A DNA stretch of 64,000 nt from Malania oleifera (lineage: Eukaryota > Streptophyta > Magnoliopsida > Santalales > Ximeniaceae), in NCBI RefSeq assembly GCF_029873635.1, contig NC_080425.1, forward strand, positions 42,912,890-42,976,889, read 5' to 3'. Each line of letters begins with the position of its first letter. Position 1 is the first letter of the stretch. Position numbers and translations under genes: made by a program. The notes under the pieces were generated by a model. It saw only the letters and a list, made by a program, of their open reading frames with translations. It was not told where the DNA came from and did not search any database. Below, piece after piece: positions 46,213 through 57,074 of the stretch.

Positions 46213-48511
46213 TATTAGAATTGGTGTATTCCCAAGAAGGGGGGGGGGTGAATTGGAATTTTCAAATTTATCACCTAGGTTAAATAAAATACTCGTATAA
46301 AACAACCTAGGGTTGGTCTATATAATTCCAAATGCGTGGATATAAAAAATATGTGAAAATTTAAATTAAGCGCATCATTCACATAATAACATACGCGTGC
46401 GGTAAATGTAAAGTGCAGAAATGTAAATAAACACACGATATGTTATCGAGGTTTGGCCAACTGTGCCTACGTCCCCGCCTCAAGCTCGCAAGCTAGAGGA
46501 TTCCACTAATAGCTCACTTAAGGGTGGAGCGTTACCATTTACAATCAGGTCAAATTAACACAGGGCTGACCTCAACCTTAAGCAGGTCAATTAGCGGGGC
46601 TAACCTCAACCTATACGTCTTAACAAGATGACGCACCTAGCTTTCCTAACCGGGTCTAAGCCAATTCGGGACTATTCCAGGGCTAGTCTCCCTCTTCAGG
46701 CCCGTGCCTGGAAATACAACAGTATTTGAAATACAATCAAATGGTACAATGAATAAGCTTTCAAGTAAAGCAGATGTGTACCCAAATACGCGCAATTACA
46801 AACACCACAGTATGATTCAATATGTAAGCTCAATGTGATCTAAGATGTCAACTCTCAAATAGATTTACTATCGTTGCAATGAGTACGTGAGAGTGCAAAC
46901 CTAAATGATCTTTGTATCGCAGGATATTCAATCTAAGTGCTCAAACAAAGATATTATCCAAACTTCATATATTTCAATCAACAAGTTTTCGCAATATATA
47001 TATGTATATGAAGCTCTAGCAATGTATAAGTTTGGTTTGCAAAAAGAGTTTAATCTTTGTATTCAACTATAGATATAAATCAATGAATATTGCAACAAAG
47101 ATTTTTCTCACACAAACAAATATCTCTTTAAAGATTTATCAAGACAAAGCACACTAGATATTTGAAAGTATTTTGAAAATGTTTTGCAACTAAAATCAAA
47201 TACAATCTTCTTAAGACGTTGCAATGAAGGTGCAAATCTTAGAAGATCTATCAAAGTCTTCTTAGGATAGACTTATTAACAAAGTCTCCTAAGAATACTT
47301 AGGTTTAGCTCTCAATGAAAATAAATCAATCAAATATGAATGGGAGAGCAAACCTATTAAATATAAACACTCAATCGACTTACAGAGGATTTAAGAGATC
47401 GAAGAAGGTAAGCATGAGTGAATGGGGATTGGATATGAGTATTATAGGATTTGGGATTTTCAGAGTATTTCTCTTAATCAATATTTTTAATCCAATGCTA
47501 ATTATCTCAAATGAGGGGGTATATATAGACAACCCTTGAAATATAACCGTTGGGGACCTATTTGGAATAATTAGGAAAGTTTAATGACCTTTCAATATTT
47601 TAACCCTGCTTAAACCATTTAATCGGGGTAAAAAAATAGGAGCAACCCGAGAGGTCCGGTCGACCAGAAATGGTTCGGTCGACCAAGACTCAAATGGCTC
47701 GGTCGACCAGGGGACTTTTGAATTGAATGGTCGGTCGACCGGGGCAAGGTGATTTTCCAAATTTTTGAGGTTCGGTCGACCAGGCCTTTTTGAACTGCAT
47801 GGTTCGGTCGACCAGACCGCTGGGAATTCTCCCGAGGACCCTCCGGTCGACTAGGTAGTTGGAGTACAAAAGTGGTCGGTCGACCGGGAGGTCAAAAATG
47901 TTGACTTTTATGTGGTTTGGTCGACCGGAAAGAAATGAACTATGAAGTTCGGTCGACCGGGCCCTGGTCAAACTGTTGACCCAGGGCCTGTTCGGTCGAC
48001 CAGGCCAAAGTGAACTGAGTTGGCCGGTCGACCGAAAGTGCACCAAGTGTGCATTTCGATTTCGTATTGACCCAAACAAGTCCTATTCAAGTGCCTAACA
48101 AACATATGTATATATGTGTGTGTCCTAAGGTCCCTTGGGGTCCAATTTGAAGACACAAAAAAAGTCCGGTGTCGGTCAACCGAAGGGTACACCCTAGGGT
48201 CTTTCTAAGGTCCTTTCTCATTCATGGTTCGGTTTGAGCTTACGTATTATCATGCATGTGATGTGTGTGAGCTTATTACAAACCAAAGACCTATTTACTA
48301 TTACAGACCTTTGCTACTTAAATATTACAGACCCGAATATAAATTACAACAAATCAATTATATCAAGGGTTTTCAGAGTCTTTGATTTCCTCTGGGTCTC
48401 CGAGTGCCATCATAGGATACTGCCAAGATAAACCTACACATCAACTTGGCAATCATTAAATACTTGAGTATTTGTCATAATCAAAACAGGGTATGATCCA
48501 TAAGGTCAACA
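46213..48511 (-). mobile_element. Solo LTR B3 (copia family B)
   Basis: A 2,299-bp LTR is flanked by AACTG at 46,208-46,212 and 48,512-48,516 and sits inside C3. On the minus strand it starts TGTTGACC and ends CTAATA (CA changed to TA). It has the family B GGCACGGGCC box, the U5 box near 46,446 and a reversed TATATATA box near 47,518-47,528. Confidence 0.93.
47658..48033 (-). promoter_or_regulatory. U3 palindrome array of solo LTR B3: 11 exact GGTCGACC
   Basis: Exact copies start at 47,658, 47,677, 47,701, 47,733, 47,774, 47,806, 47,878, 47,919, 47,951, 47,994 and 48,026, with variants near 47,843 and 48,175. Spacing is 19-72 bp. On the minus strand the array lies upstream of the TATATATA box near 47,518-47,528. 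Most copies extend to TTCGGTCGACCG. Confidence 0.8.
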
Positions 48512-49246
48512 AACTGGTCAGTTGGTTGGCCAGACAATTTTGCTGAAGTGCTGACAGCTTCGACCCCGCTTTATTATTTTGGTCATAACTTTTTAAATAT
48601 AGCTCCAAATTTAACTTTCTTGGTATCAAAATAAATTTAAGATAAAATACTAAAACTTTTATGTTGAACACTTTTTAAAATAATAAGATTTTGATAGAGA
48701 AAAATTCTCATCAATGAGGATGTAGAAAATTTAATTGAATTTGGAAAAATCCCATTTTAGTGCTTTTCAATCCAAAAACAATTTTAACCTTTTTGAAACA
48801 ACTTCTGACCTTATAAAAATATTTTCCAAGTATTTTAAAAGGTATCTAGGTCCAAGTAATTAATCTAAGAGTTTCATGTATCTGTATTGAAATCGAATGA
48901 AGTACTTACATAAAGACTTCTTAGATTTTTTGACATTCTTAAGCACTTTAAGTATTCATGCTTTGTCTTGGCCCTTTCTTCAAGCTTTAATATCAAGTTC
49001 GTCCTCTCATAGTCCTCAAGCTTCAATATATCATCCATTCCTTTAAGTATTATTTAAGCTTCATATGATCATGTTCCTTTGGAATATAAGTTTCAATTGA
49101 TCCTTGTGAGTACTTGACCTTGCTTTCGTATATGTGAGATCTGAAATATCACCACTCAACCAAATATGTTAAGTTCCACTTTTTTGTTAGCATCAAAATA
49201 GGATTTTAAGCTTGAAAGGCCAAAACTCCCTTCTTTTGGGAAGAAG

Positions 49247-49844
49247 ATGGCTCTACGGCAGGAAGAGGAACAACTACAAAACCCTACATTTCACCTCAAC
49301 GGTCTTTATAGAGAAGAAGAACGTTTTGAGGATGATTCGGGAGACGATGGGTTTAAGGAAAAGAGCCAGAACTGTGATGATCATAGCATGAGAAGACCTT
49401 CAATTTCTGACCTCTGCCGTGACTGTGAAGATGATGAGCTTGTTTCACTTATGCTCAAAGAAGAACAGTGTAGTGTCTGTTACAGGGACTTGAAGGAAGA
49501 TGTGTTTCTAATGGCGGCTCGTGCAGAGGCAGTTTGGTGGATGCTTTAGGGTTAATGACCATTATGGATTCTCTACTCTCACCACTATTTTGGCCATTAA
49601 CTACTTTGATAGGTTCACGTCAAGCCTGCGGTTCCAGAGAGATAAGCCATGGATGACTCAACTCATCACCTTCGCTTGTCTCTCTCTGGCTGCAAAGGTG
49701 GAGGAGACCCGAGTTCCTCTTTTGTTGGACTTGCAAGTGGAGGTATCAAAATCAAAATATTTGTTTGAAGTGATGATGATTCAGAAAGTGGAGCTTTTGG
49801 TGTTGTCTACTCAACTGGAGATGGATGGGTGCTTAGTGGAGTGA
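49247..49844 (+). pseudogene. Cyclin D3-type pseudogene, truncated and frameshifted
   Basis: The first 100 codons and a second frame (49,521-49,844) together match the N-terminal half of a plant D-type cyclin (G1/S regulator that binds CDKA and retinoblastoma-related protein). Landmarks: acidic N-terminus, WWML...VNDHYGFSTLT..LAINYFDRF, RDKPWMTQL, CLSLAAKVEETRVPLLLDLQVE and KVELLVLST, the cyclin box core. One extra T near 49,546 breaks the frame, and reading ends at TGA 49,842-49,844. The N-terminal retinoblastoma-binding LxCxE motif reads LYREE, so its Cys is lost. The C-terminal cyclin fold is missing. Closest type is D3 by the LLLDLQVE motif. Confidence 0.85.
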
Positions 49845-50507
49845 CCCAATAGTGTGATTGACTTGAACAATGTCGGTAAACTCTCTTCGTTTCATTCTCT
49901 GTGATTCTTTGAAAATCTATGACTTTTTTTTTTTTTTTCATTTCTCTCATTTTTTTTTTTGAAATTTCATTGGTATTGTGAACTGTCTATATTTAGGTTT
50001 TGATAGTTTTTGAAGTATATATCTTTGTTTACTTTTGTTCGCAATTTACAGGGTGTGCAGACCTATAGTATGCTACAATTGATTTATTAGTGAAATTATG
50101 GTTCAAGATTGTGTAAGAATTTTCTTTATATTTGCATGATTAAATAGTTATGAAAGAACTTGTGGGCATTGGATCCTCAGAAATGCTCAGAAAGGAGCTA
50201 CATTGCTTATGGGTGCATTTGTTTCTAAACCACTACCACCCGTTTGATAAAATGCCCAAACCAGACTTGTCTAGTTATGCTTATATGATTTCCATTGTGT
50301 TTGGCATTTTGGGTACTTGTGCTTGTTCGGGTTTACTAGAATTGCTACATCAGGTTTTTAGTATGGTGGTCTTGATTGGTTTGGGGGATGAGTAGCATAG
50401 TTTACCATGCCTTTGTTGATTCTTTTGGGAAATGTGTTGATTCGTATGTACTAATAATGTGGGAATTTTTCTGATGTTTGCAAATAGTTTGATGAAATTC
50501 TAGAGAG
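49845..50507. other. Unassigned sequence after the cyclin pseudogene
   Basis: T-rich, with two long T runs (49,924-49,938 and 49,950-49,961) and a pyrimidine-tract plus TTTACAG site near 50,045-50,051 that could be an old intron end. A frame at 50,150-50,395 is not recognised. It may be decayed 3' cyclin sequence, but I cannot show that. Confidence 0.35.
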
Positions 50508-51838
50508 AGATGTTGAGTTGTGGAGTTGGAGTTTATCACCACTTACACACACTTATGATTACCCTAGTCTTTACACACACTTATGCACACATTTACACTC
50601 ACAACCATGCACACTTTCACATACCCACATGCATATATACTTACATCCATGCATGCACACATACATCATCATCTATGACATTATTCATTCATACATGTAT
50701 GCATATGTACGCCCATTCACACACCACACATGCATGTCCATTCTTATCCATGCATACATATCTTCATGCATTACATTATTTCATTATTTATTCATGCATG
50801 CATGCATATGCATGCTCATTCACGTGCCATACATACATGTTCATTCTTATCCATGTGTACACATAGTCATGCATTCATGCTTTTACATGCCACACATACC
50901 ATGACACCACGCATAATCCACGTGGAAGGCAACGCGTGTTGACTTGATGGTTTTGATTAGACGTTAAACAGGTTGACCCTTCCCCTTTGACCTGTTTTCT
51001 CCCCGAACCGGTTGCATCCTCTGAACCGGTATGAACTCGGTTTAGCTTTTTATTTTATTTTATATTTAAACTTTTAAAAAACCATTAAAATTCATAAAAT
51101 TTTTAGAAAAATCACAAAAAATATGGAAAACTCAGGAGAAAATTTTAAAAATATTTTTGGGACTTGATTTTCATTGTTTTTGCTGAATTGTATTTTTGTT
51201 ATTTTAAAAATTTGGGAAAATATGGAAAAATCACCAAAAATCTAGAAAAAATGTTTTGAGGCCCAGAAAATTGTTTCCATCTCGAATAAATTTCAAAACC
51301 TCCTGGAATATTAATTTTTATACTTGGTAAATTCTATAAAAATTGAAAAATCTCAGGAGTGTATTTTTGTAAACTATTTTCTTGATTTTCTTATCTCGAT
51401 GATTGTAATGGGAGGTATTGAGCTCTTCGGAGTATGGTATGCCTCGGTTCTGGGGGAATACTTATATAATATTTTATTTTGTGCATTTTATTTGATTTTT
51501 GAAAGGGAGTTATTTTCGAAGGCTTATTAAATTTATTTTTGGATAATTTTTGATTAATTAGGTACCGTTCATAAGAACAGACGCGTAGGGGGTATTGATA
51601 CCTTCGCCTCGCGTAACTGAACTCTCGAGCCCGACTCTGGTAACGCGTACCGATTCTGCTCTTAGTTGGGTAGTAATCAAGTGTTCTAACCACACTCCAA
51701 AAGGTTAGAAATGACTTCGTCACACTTTGTTTTCCATGAAAATATCATTTTCAAAATTGCACACCTTTTCCAGTTCGCGTACCCTAGGGCAACACCACTT
51801 GGTTGTGCTTTCGCCCTGCGCAGGAGGATGTTGCGGCA
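50508..51838 (+). mobile_element. 5' LTR of a Tat/Ogre-like element (start uncertain)
   Basis: The end GCGGCA precedes a tRNA-Arg-type primer site by three bases. The GATACCTTCGCCTCGCGTAACTGA box (51,597-51,620) and CTCGAGCCCGACTCTGG are typical of Tat/Ogre LTR ends. A CA/CAT-rich low-complexity stretch spans 50,540-50,900 and AACCGGT motifs occur at 51,005-51,040. The start TGTTGAG at 50,509 is a guess; no 3' LTR is visible for comparison. Confidence 0.55.
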
Positions 51839-51841
51839 GCT

Positions 51842-51859
51842 TGGCGACTCCGCTTGGGA
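51842..51859 (+). other. Primer-binding site of the Tat/Ogre-like element
   Basis: TGGCGACTCCGCTTGGGA resembles the TGGCGACTCCACTGGGGA site used by Tat/Ogre elements (tRNA-Arg type). The untranslated leader 51,860-55,268 follows, interrupted by solo LTR G2. Confidence 0.8.
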
Positions 51860-51979
51860 TGATTAGAGAGTTGAGCCAGTAATTAATTGAGGATTATCCC
51901 ATTTTCAAATCTAATGAGCCTTTTGATTACTCCACCATATTTTGTACATGGTGTTAACATTTGATTTTTATAGTATATG

Positions 51980-54196
51980 TGTAATGACCCGAAAATTCAT
52001 ACCATTTTTTTATAAGTTGTAAAATAAATTACTCTGATACCCATGATAAAATATACTATAATATCTCGACCCCAAAGTGGTACCAAGAAGTCCCTATTCA
52101 TAAGACAACACACCTATGCAGCGGAAAACACAAAATTACATAACCATAATTACAATACCAGAATTCAGTATTTCCCAAAAAATATATACGGATACATATC
52201 ACCCCAGTAGCATCCACCAAACCTCCTAAGATCTACTCAAAAATACATCTCCTAAAAAACACTTACCCTTTAGACAAAGAAGTACAAATATCCTCTCTAT
52301 CTCCGAGCCTGATCTGTTCGCGTAACTGGATCACCTGAAATATTTAAATTACTCGTATGAGGTAACTCTCCATAAGATGAAATATACTATTACTAGTGTG
52401 TGGTAGCTGAGCTTACATGAATAATTTACTGTTAAACAACTAAAACTTAGATAGCATGTAAAATAATATACAGTATAACTCACACCTATGTGGCTTAAAA
52501 TACAACTGTAATGTCTAAAATTTCTACTTAATCATACGTAACTATAAATGTATCTACTATTTTTCTGTAAATCTATATATATACATAGCTATGAAAACTT
52601 CCTTGGATGGTTGTGTGTCATGATTTAACCCCTCATGACAAGGTTAGGCGGCCTATAGGTAGGACTTAACACCGGTTGGCTTACCAGGATAAGTTAACTA
52701 AAACCTTTGTCGTTAGACCGGCCGCCTCAACCCATAGTACTGGGGAGTCTGCAATTTATCCCAAGGCATGGTCGACTACTCATAAAATCCAGACACTATC
52801 TGAGATATGTGATCGCACTCTGAACTGGAATAGCTACAGTACAGTGCTCTGAAATCTGAACTGATCCATCAGGGTCTGATTTTGTATAATACTAATTTAT
52901 ATTTATCTTATTGTTTTACCATGATTCTGTTCAACTGTAATAACCATAGCATTATAAAAAGCTGATCTGAATAAACTGAAATTATCTGAATAAACAGAAA
53001 TATTTGAATGTTATGGTTCTGTAATTTGCATATCATGGTATACTGTAAATGCTGTAAAAACATCTTTCTGTTATATATGCTGTAAATCATAATTCTATAA
53101 ATTCTATAAATCATCTTTCTGTATATATACCATAAATCATGATACTTTAGAAGTTGTGTAAATTCCATACTGAACTAATATTTACTCATGCCACACAATT
53201 AAATAAATAAGAAACCCATCAATTATAATCTGCATTTTGTGGTAATAAAGGTAACATATAATTTGTAGAGTTTTCCCTGATAACACATAATTTCATATCC
53301 CAAAATACATATGTTTTACTGGTAAAATTTCTAAAATTACTAGCATAGCATATTTCCCTTACCTAACTGACTGGGAGATCTAACTCCAACTTTATTCTTA
53401 TAGCATACCAAACTCCAAAACCCTGAAATATATACATTTCCTAATTCCATCAACCCAACTCAGAATTATAACTATATTTGCCTTTTCCCCAGGCTCACAC
53501 ACCTCTTTATTCATAAAATTCTAGGCTACTAATTATTTATCAATATTACCTGAGTTTATGAGAAAACATATGCTGGGATCTTCAACCCATTCCTATGGTG
53601 TTTGGACACCCAAACCTTCAAATCACAATACCCTAGATTAATCAACTCAAATACCTATATATTTCCATCTTATACAAAATCTAAGTTCAGAAGAGCCCGA
53701 TAACTACAAAAACCCTAAAATAACCTACTTACCTTGATTTTGGGAAGGTGCTTGAACTTTTCAAACCAAAATTCCGCTCCAGTTAAGTTCTAGAGAATCT
53801 CCCCAAGATCATTGTGGTAGCTTCTGATCGTTGAACTGAGGAAAAATGGAGCTGAAATCTTAGAGAGAAGTAAGAGAAATCGTAGGTAGAGAGAGAAAAT
53901 AGAGAGAAGTATTTTGCATGTTGAAAACATGATTTTTGTGCTTATATAAATGGATGGTCACGTGGCTTCGTCAACGAGACATGTTGATGAACTGAAGAAG
54001 ATAGTTCCTCGATGAAGGTGATGAGCTCGTCGATGAACTAAAGGGTCTGAATTTCCCCCTCTCAGTATATCTTCGTTGATGAAACACTGAGACTCGTCCA
54101 CGAACCATACAAGGGAGTTCGTCGATGAAGCTTTGTCCCTTTCGAATTTTCCTTTCTCTCTATTATTTAATTGTTATTATTTTTTGGGTCTCTACA
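51980..54196 (-). mobile_element. Solo LTR G2 of a Ty3/gypsy element
   Basis: A 2,217-bp TG...CA sequence flanked by ATATG at 51,975-51,979 and 54,197-54,201. On the minus strand it starts TGTAGAGACCC and ends GGGTCATTACA, matching the G3 LTR (TGTAGAGACTC...GGGCGTTACA). The palindrome array is at 53,965-54,130 and a reversed TATATAA near 53,943-53,950. No coding region. Confidence 0.93.
53965..54130 (-). promoter_or_regulatory. U3 palindrome array of solo LTR G2
   Basis: About eight variants of TTCGTCGACGAA, several decayed by CG to TG or CA, adjacent to the TATA-like box near 53,943. Confidence 0.55.
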
Positions 54197-54240
54197 ATAT
54201 GTATGTGCCATTCTTTGATTGATTGTTGTTCCATAGTTGT

Positions 54241-54500
54241 TTGAATAAGCATGATTAATTATGAATACATTATCTCCATGTGATGGATTGTGAATATTCT
54301 GTTTCCATATTTTTGAATAAACATGAGAATTGCGAATATTTGTTTCCACATTTTTGAAAAAGCATGTTAATTGTGAATATTTGCTTCCACCTTTTTGAAT
54401 AAGTATGTGAATTATGAATATTCGTTTTCATACTTTTGAATAAGCATATACTTTGTGAATATTTTGTTTCCAGTTTTGTTTAAGCATGTGAATATCTGTG
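54241..54500 (+). repeat. 41-bp tandem repeat in the Tat/Ogre-like leader
   Basis: Units start at 54,313, 54,354, 54,395, 54,436 and 54,477, preceded by a longer diverged unit at 54,241. The core is TTGAATAAGCATGTGAAT followed by GAATATTTGTTTCCA. Confidence 0.85.
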
Positions 54501-55268
54501 ATCACATTTGTTTATGTATATGTTTGAAATGGCATGTGAATAAATGTGGGGATAGTGGGATTAGACTAAGTTTGTAAGTTCACACACTTTCACCAGCCTT
54601 TTACCTGGGCTTCACACCTTTGGAATAGAAAAGGAGCATAGTACCGTTAGACCTCATGGGATATGGTCCTTGGGGGTGCGCGAACCACTTGGCTTAGTTT
54701 GAACTTTGTCCAGACCCCTATGGAAGAGGATTGGAGTTTCAATCTAGGAACTTGTTGTTAATAGGGATTAGAGCCTAACCACACATGTTTATCCAAAATC
54801 CCTTGCTTAGGGTAGAGCCTTAGAGAATCCTATACATACTTACCCTAGGGTTGGGACAGAAGCCACATCCTTCTCCATATGTTGTATATATGTTTTGAAA
54901 TGCTTTTTATTGTACGTGCTGCATCCACTTAGGCATCCATATCACTTGGCCAATGTTTCGAGAAAAAGCCCAATTCATTTATGAAAAGGTCAAATTTTAT
55001 TTCCTAAAGTACCTTGCCAAGGGGAAAATGGATCATTCTTGGGATCATTAATGGATAAGGTTCTTCTCGAAACTCTGGACAGATGATTATTTGGGTTACA
55101 TTACATGCATACATGCATAAGTTTACATATGATGCATGCATGTTCTTCTCCAATGGGCCGGTAATTACATTACAATTTCCTATAAAATTAGGCTAAATCA
55201 AAATCTAGGATTCCAACATTGAGCCCACCTCTACCCACCCTTACAATACCAGAAGCAAGACAAGAATT
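54501..55268 (+). other. Untranslated leader of the Tat/Ogre-like element, right part
   Basis: No gene is seen. Long untranslated leaders between primer site and gag are usual in Tat/Ogre elements. Confidence 0.5.
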
Positions 55269-56780
55269 ATGGCTGAACAAGTGGAAAGCCGAATTATGGG
55301 CCTAGAATAAAGGAAAAAACAAATGAGAGATAAGATGAGTAAGATCTTGGAGCTACTAATGAACAAGGGAAAGATGGTACAAATACAAGATGACAAGGCC
55401 AATTTAGACCCCATGCGCTCTCCGAGTTTTACCCCTGTCCATGGGCAAGCATTAGCACTACCGCTTGTTGCCAAAAAAGGCCCGCCGCCAAATATTCCTC
55501 GTTCATTCCCATTGCTCCAGTGCCAAGATTTCCAGTAGTTGGAATGCCTTCGATGGTGGTTATAGATGCGGGGGCGAGCAAATTTGCAACTGAGCGTCAT
55601 TGTGATGTACTTGAGGAGTGGTTGAGATCCATTGAGGGGGCTAATGCATTTGTTTTTGTTGATCCGACAGACCTCTGGCTAGTATCGAACGTAGTCCTAC
55701 CACCAAAATTCAAGATCCTGAACTTTGAGAAGTTCGATGGAATGCGATGTCCTAAAGCCCATCTACAGTTGTACTATCAGGAGATGGTAATGTACTCAGA
55801 CGACGATAGACTGATGATGCATTGCTTTCAGAACAGTTTGACCAGGTCGACCATCCGTTGGTACACACAGCAAGACAGGACCTAGGTCTGCTCTTGAAAA
55901 GACTTGGCCAACGCTTTCATGGCCCAATACCACCACCTGACTGAAATGGAGTTAGACCGAATGACCTTGCAAGCAATGGAGAAGGGGTCCACTGAAACAT
56001 TAGGGGAGTATGCATGTAGATGGCGAGATGTGGTTGCTCAAGTGGTCCCTCCGATAGATGACAGGGAAGTGATATCCTTGTTCATGAATACACTGAAAGA
56101 CCCCTATCGTGGACACCTTCTAGGATCAACCTGCCATGACTTCATGGATATTGTGGTGGCCTGAGGAAGGATTGAGGCGGCCACTAAGACAGACAAAGCC
56201 GAAGGCACGGATTCAAATTTAGGTTCAAATAAAAAGTGGGCTGAAAAAAGGGAGGTAGGGGAATCCCAGATGATTGAAAGGTATCCCAGTGAAGGAAGCA
56301 AGACTCAATGGGTAAATCAGAATGCTGCTAATCAAGTAGTGCAACTGGTTGCATAACCCCAAATAGTGTCCCTGGTGCCTATGCCCCTTCCTAGATTGTA
56401 GAATGTTCAAAACATAGAAGGGATGCCCCCAGTGAGGAAGAAGAAAGTGGAAATTCAGCTTATCCTGATGACATATGCAGAATTGCTCTCGCAATTGATG
56501 ACAAGTCACTTGGTGGTCCTAATACCAAGAGTGCCGATATAACCCCCTTATCCAAAATGGTATGATCCAAATGTTCGATGTGAGTATCATGCTAGAATAA
56601 TAGGTCACTCAGTTGAAAAATGTTGGCCTCTCAAGTACAAGGTACAAGCCTTAAGGAATGTAGGGTAGTTGTCTTTTGACGAAAATACACCTAGTAATCC
56701 AATGCGTACCCGTGTCGATCACCAGGAAAGGGAAAGGGAAAGTAGCATAAGTAAAAAGGGAAGCACACAAATTTGGAAGG
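55269..56780 (+). pseudogene. gag: gag of the Tat/Ogre-like element, broken
   Basis: The ATG at 55,269 opens a coiled-coil-like N-terminus (RDKMSKILELLMNKGKMVQ). The gag core at 55,700-56,165 has FEKFDGMRCPKAHLQLYY, FQNSLTRSTIRWYTQ, WKDLANAF-like and LGEYACRWRDVVAQVVPP, the signature of Tat/Ogre Gag. A C/H-rich motif CEYHARIIGHSVEKC lies near 56,580-56,625. Breaks: stop after GLE near 55,308, frame change near 55,535, stop near 55,883, TGA at 56,162-56,164 and several later. No protease or pol follows. Confidence 0.88.
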
Positions 56781-57043
56781 CCGATTGATTATCCACTCTG
56801 GCAATGTAATGAAAATGCATGGAAGGTTGAATCAAGGGAGTGATATGTGTAACAGACAAATATGGTTGTTTGAATTGTTTGGAGTTTTGAATTAAATGAA
56901 ATGCATCTCAGTCTTATCACATCACCTTGTGCCAAATTTTATCCATTTTAGCTGGCATTTTGCGCTTTGACACAGGAAATGATTTTACCAAAACAAAGGA
57001 CTTGGAGCCCATAGTTAGTTGATTCTGAAAATCTATTCAAAAC

Positions 57044-57074
<31 letters not shown>

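Larger units (their letters stand above)
44777..49225 (-). mobile_element. Solo LTR C3 (copia family C), interrupted by solo LTR B3
   Basis: Flanked by CTCCC at 44,772-44,776 and 49,226-49,230. Without B3 it is about 2,145 bp. On the minus strand it starts TTTTGGCC (TG altered), has the U5 box near 45,414, an 11-C tract near 44,802-44,812 and ends TTTTCA. It lies 17 bp upstream of the cyclin pseudogene ATG. Confidence 0.93.

Noticed and set aside
47658..48033. CRISPR-like repeat-spacer array
   Set aside because: Repeat units are only 8-12 bp with uneven spacers, in a plant LTR; no cas genes. It is an LTR promoter-region array.
50150..50395. Possible pentatricopeptide-like fragment (FDKMPKPDLSSYAYMI)
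   Set aside because: Only one weak partial motif and no repeat structure; not enough to name a gene.
50510..50942. Three overlapping His/Tyr/Thr-rich open frames
   Set aside because: They come from a CA/CAT-rich low-complexity stretch in the Tat/Ogre-like LTR; three frames stay open at once and none has a recognisable domain.
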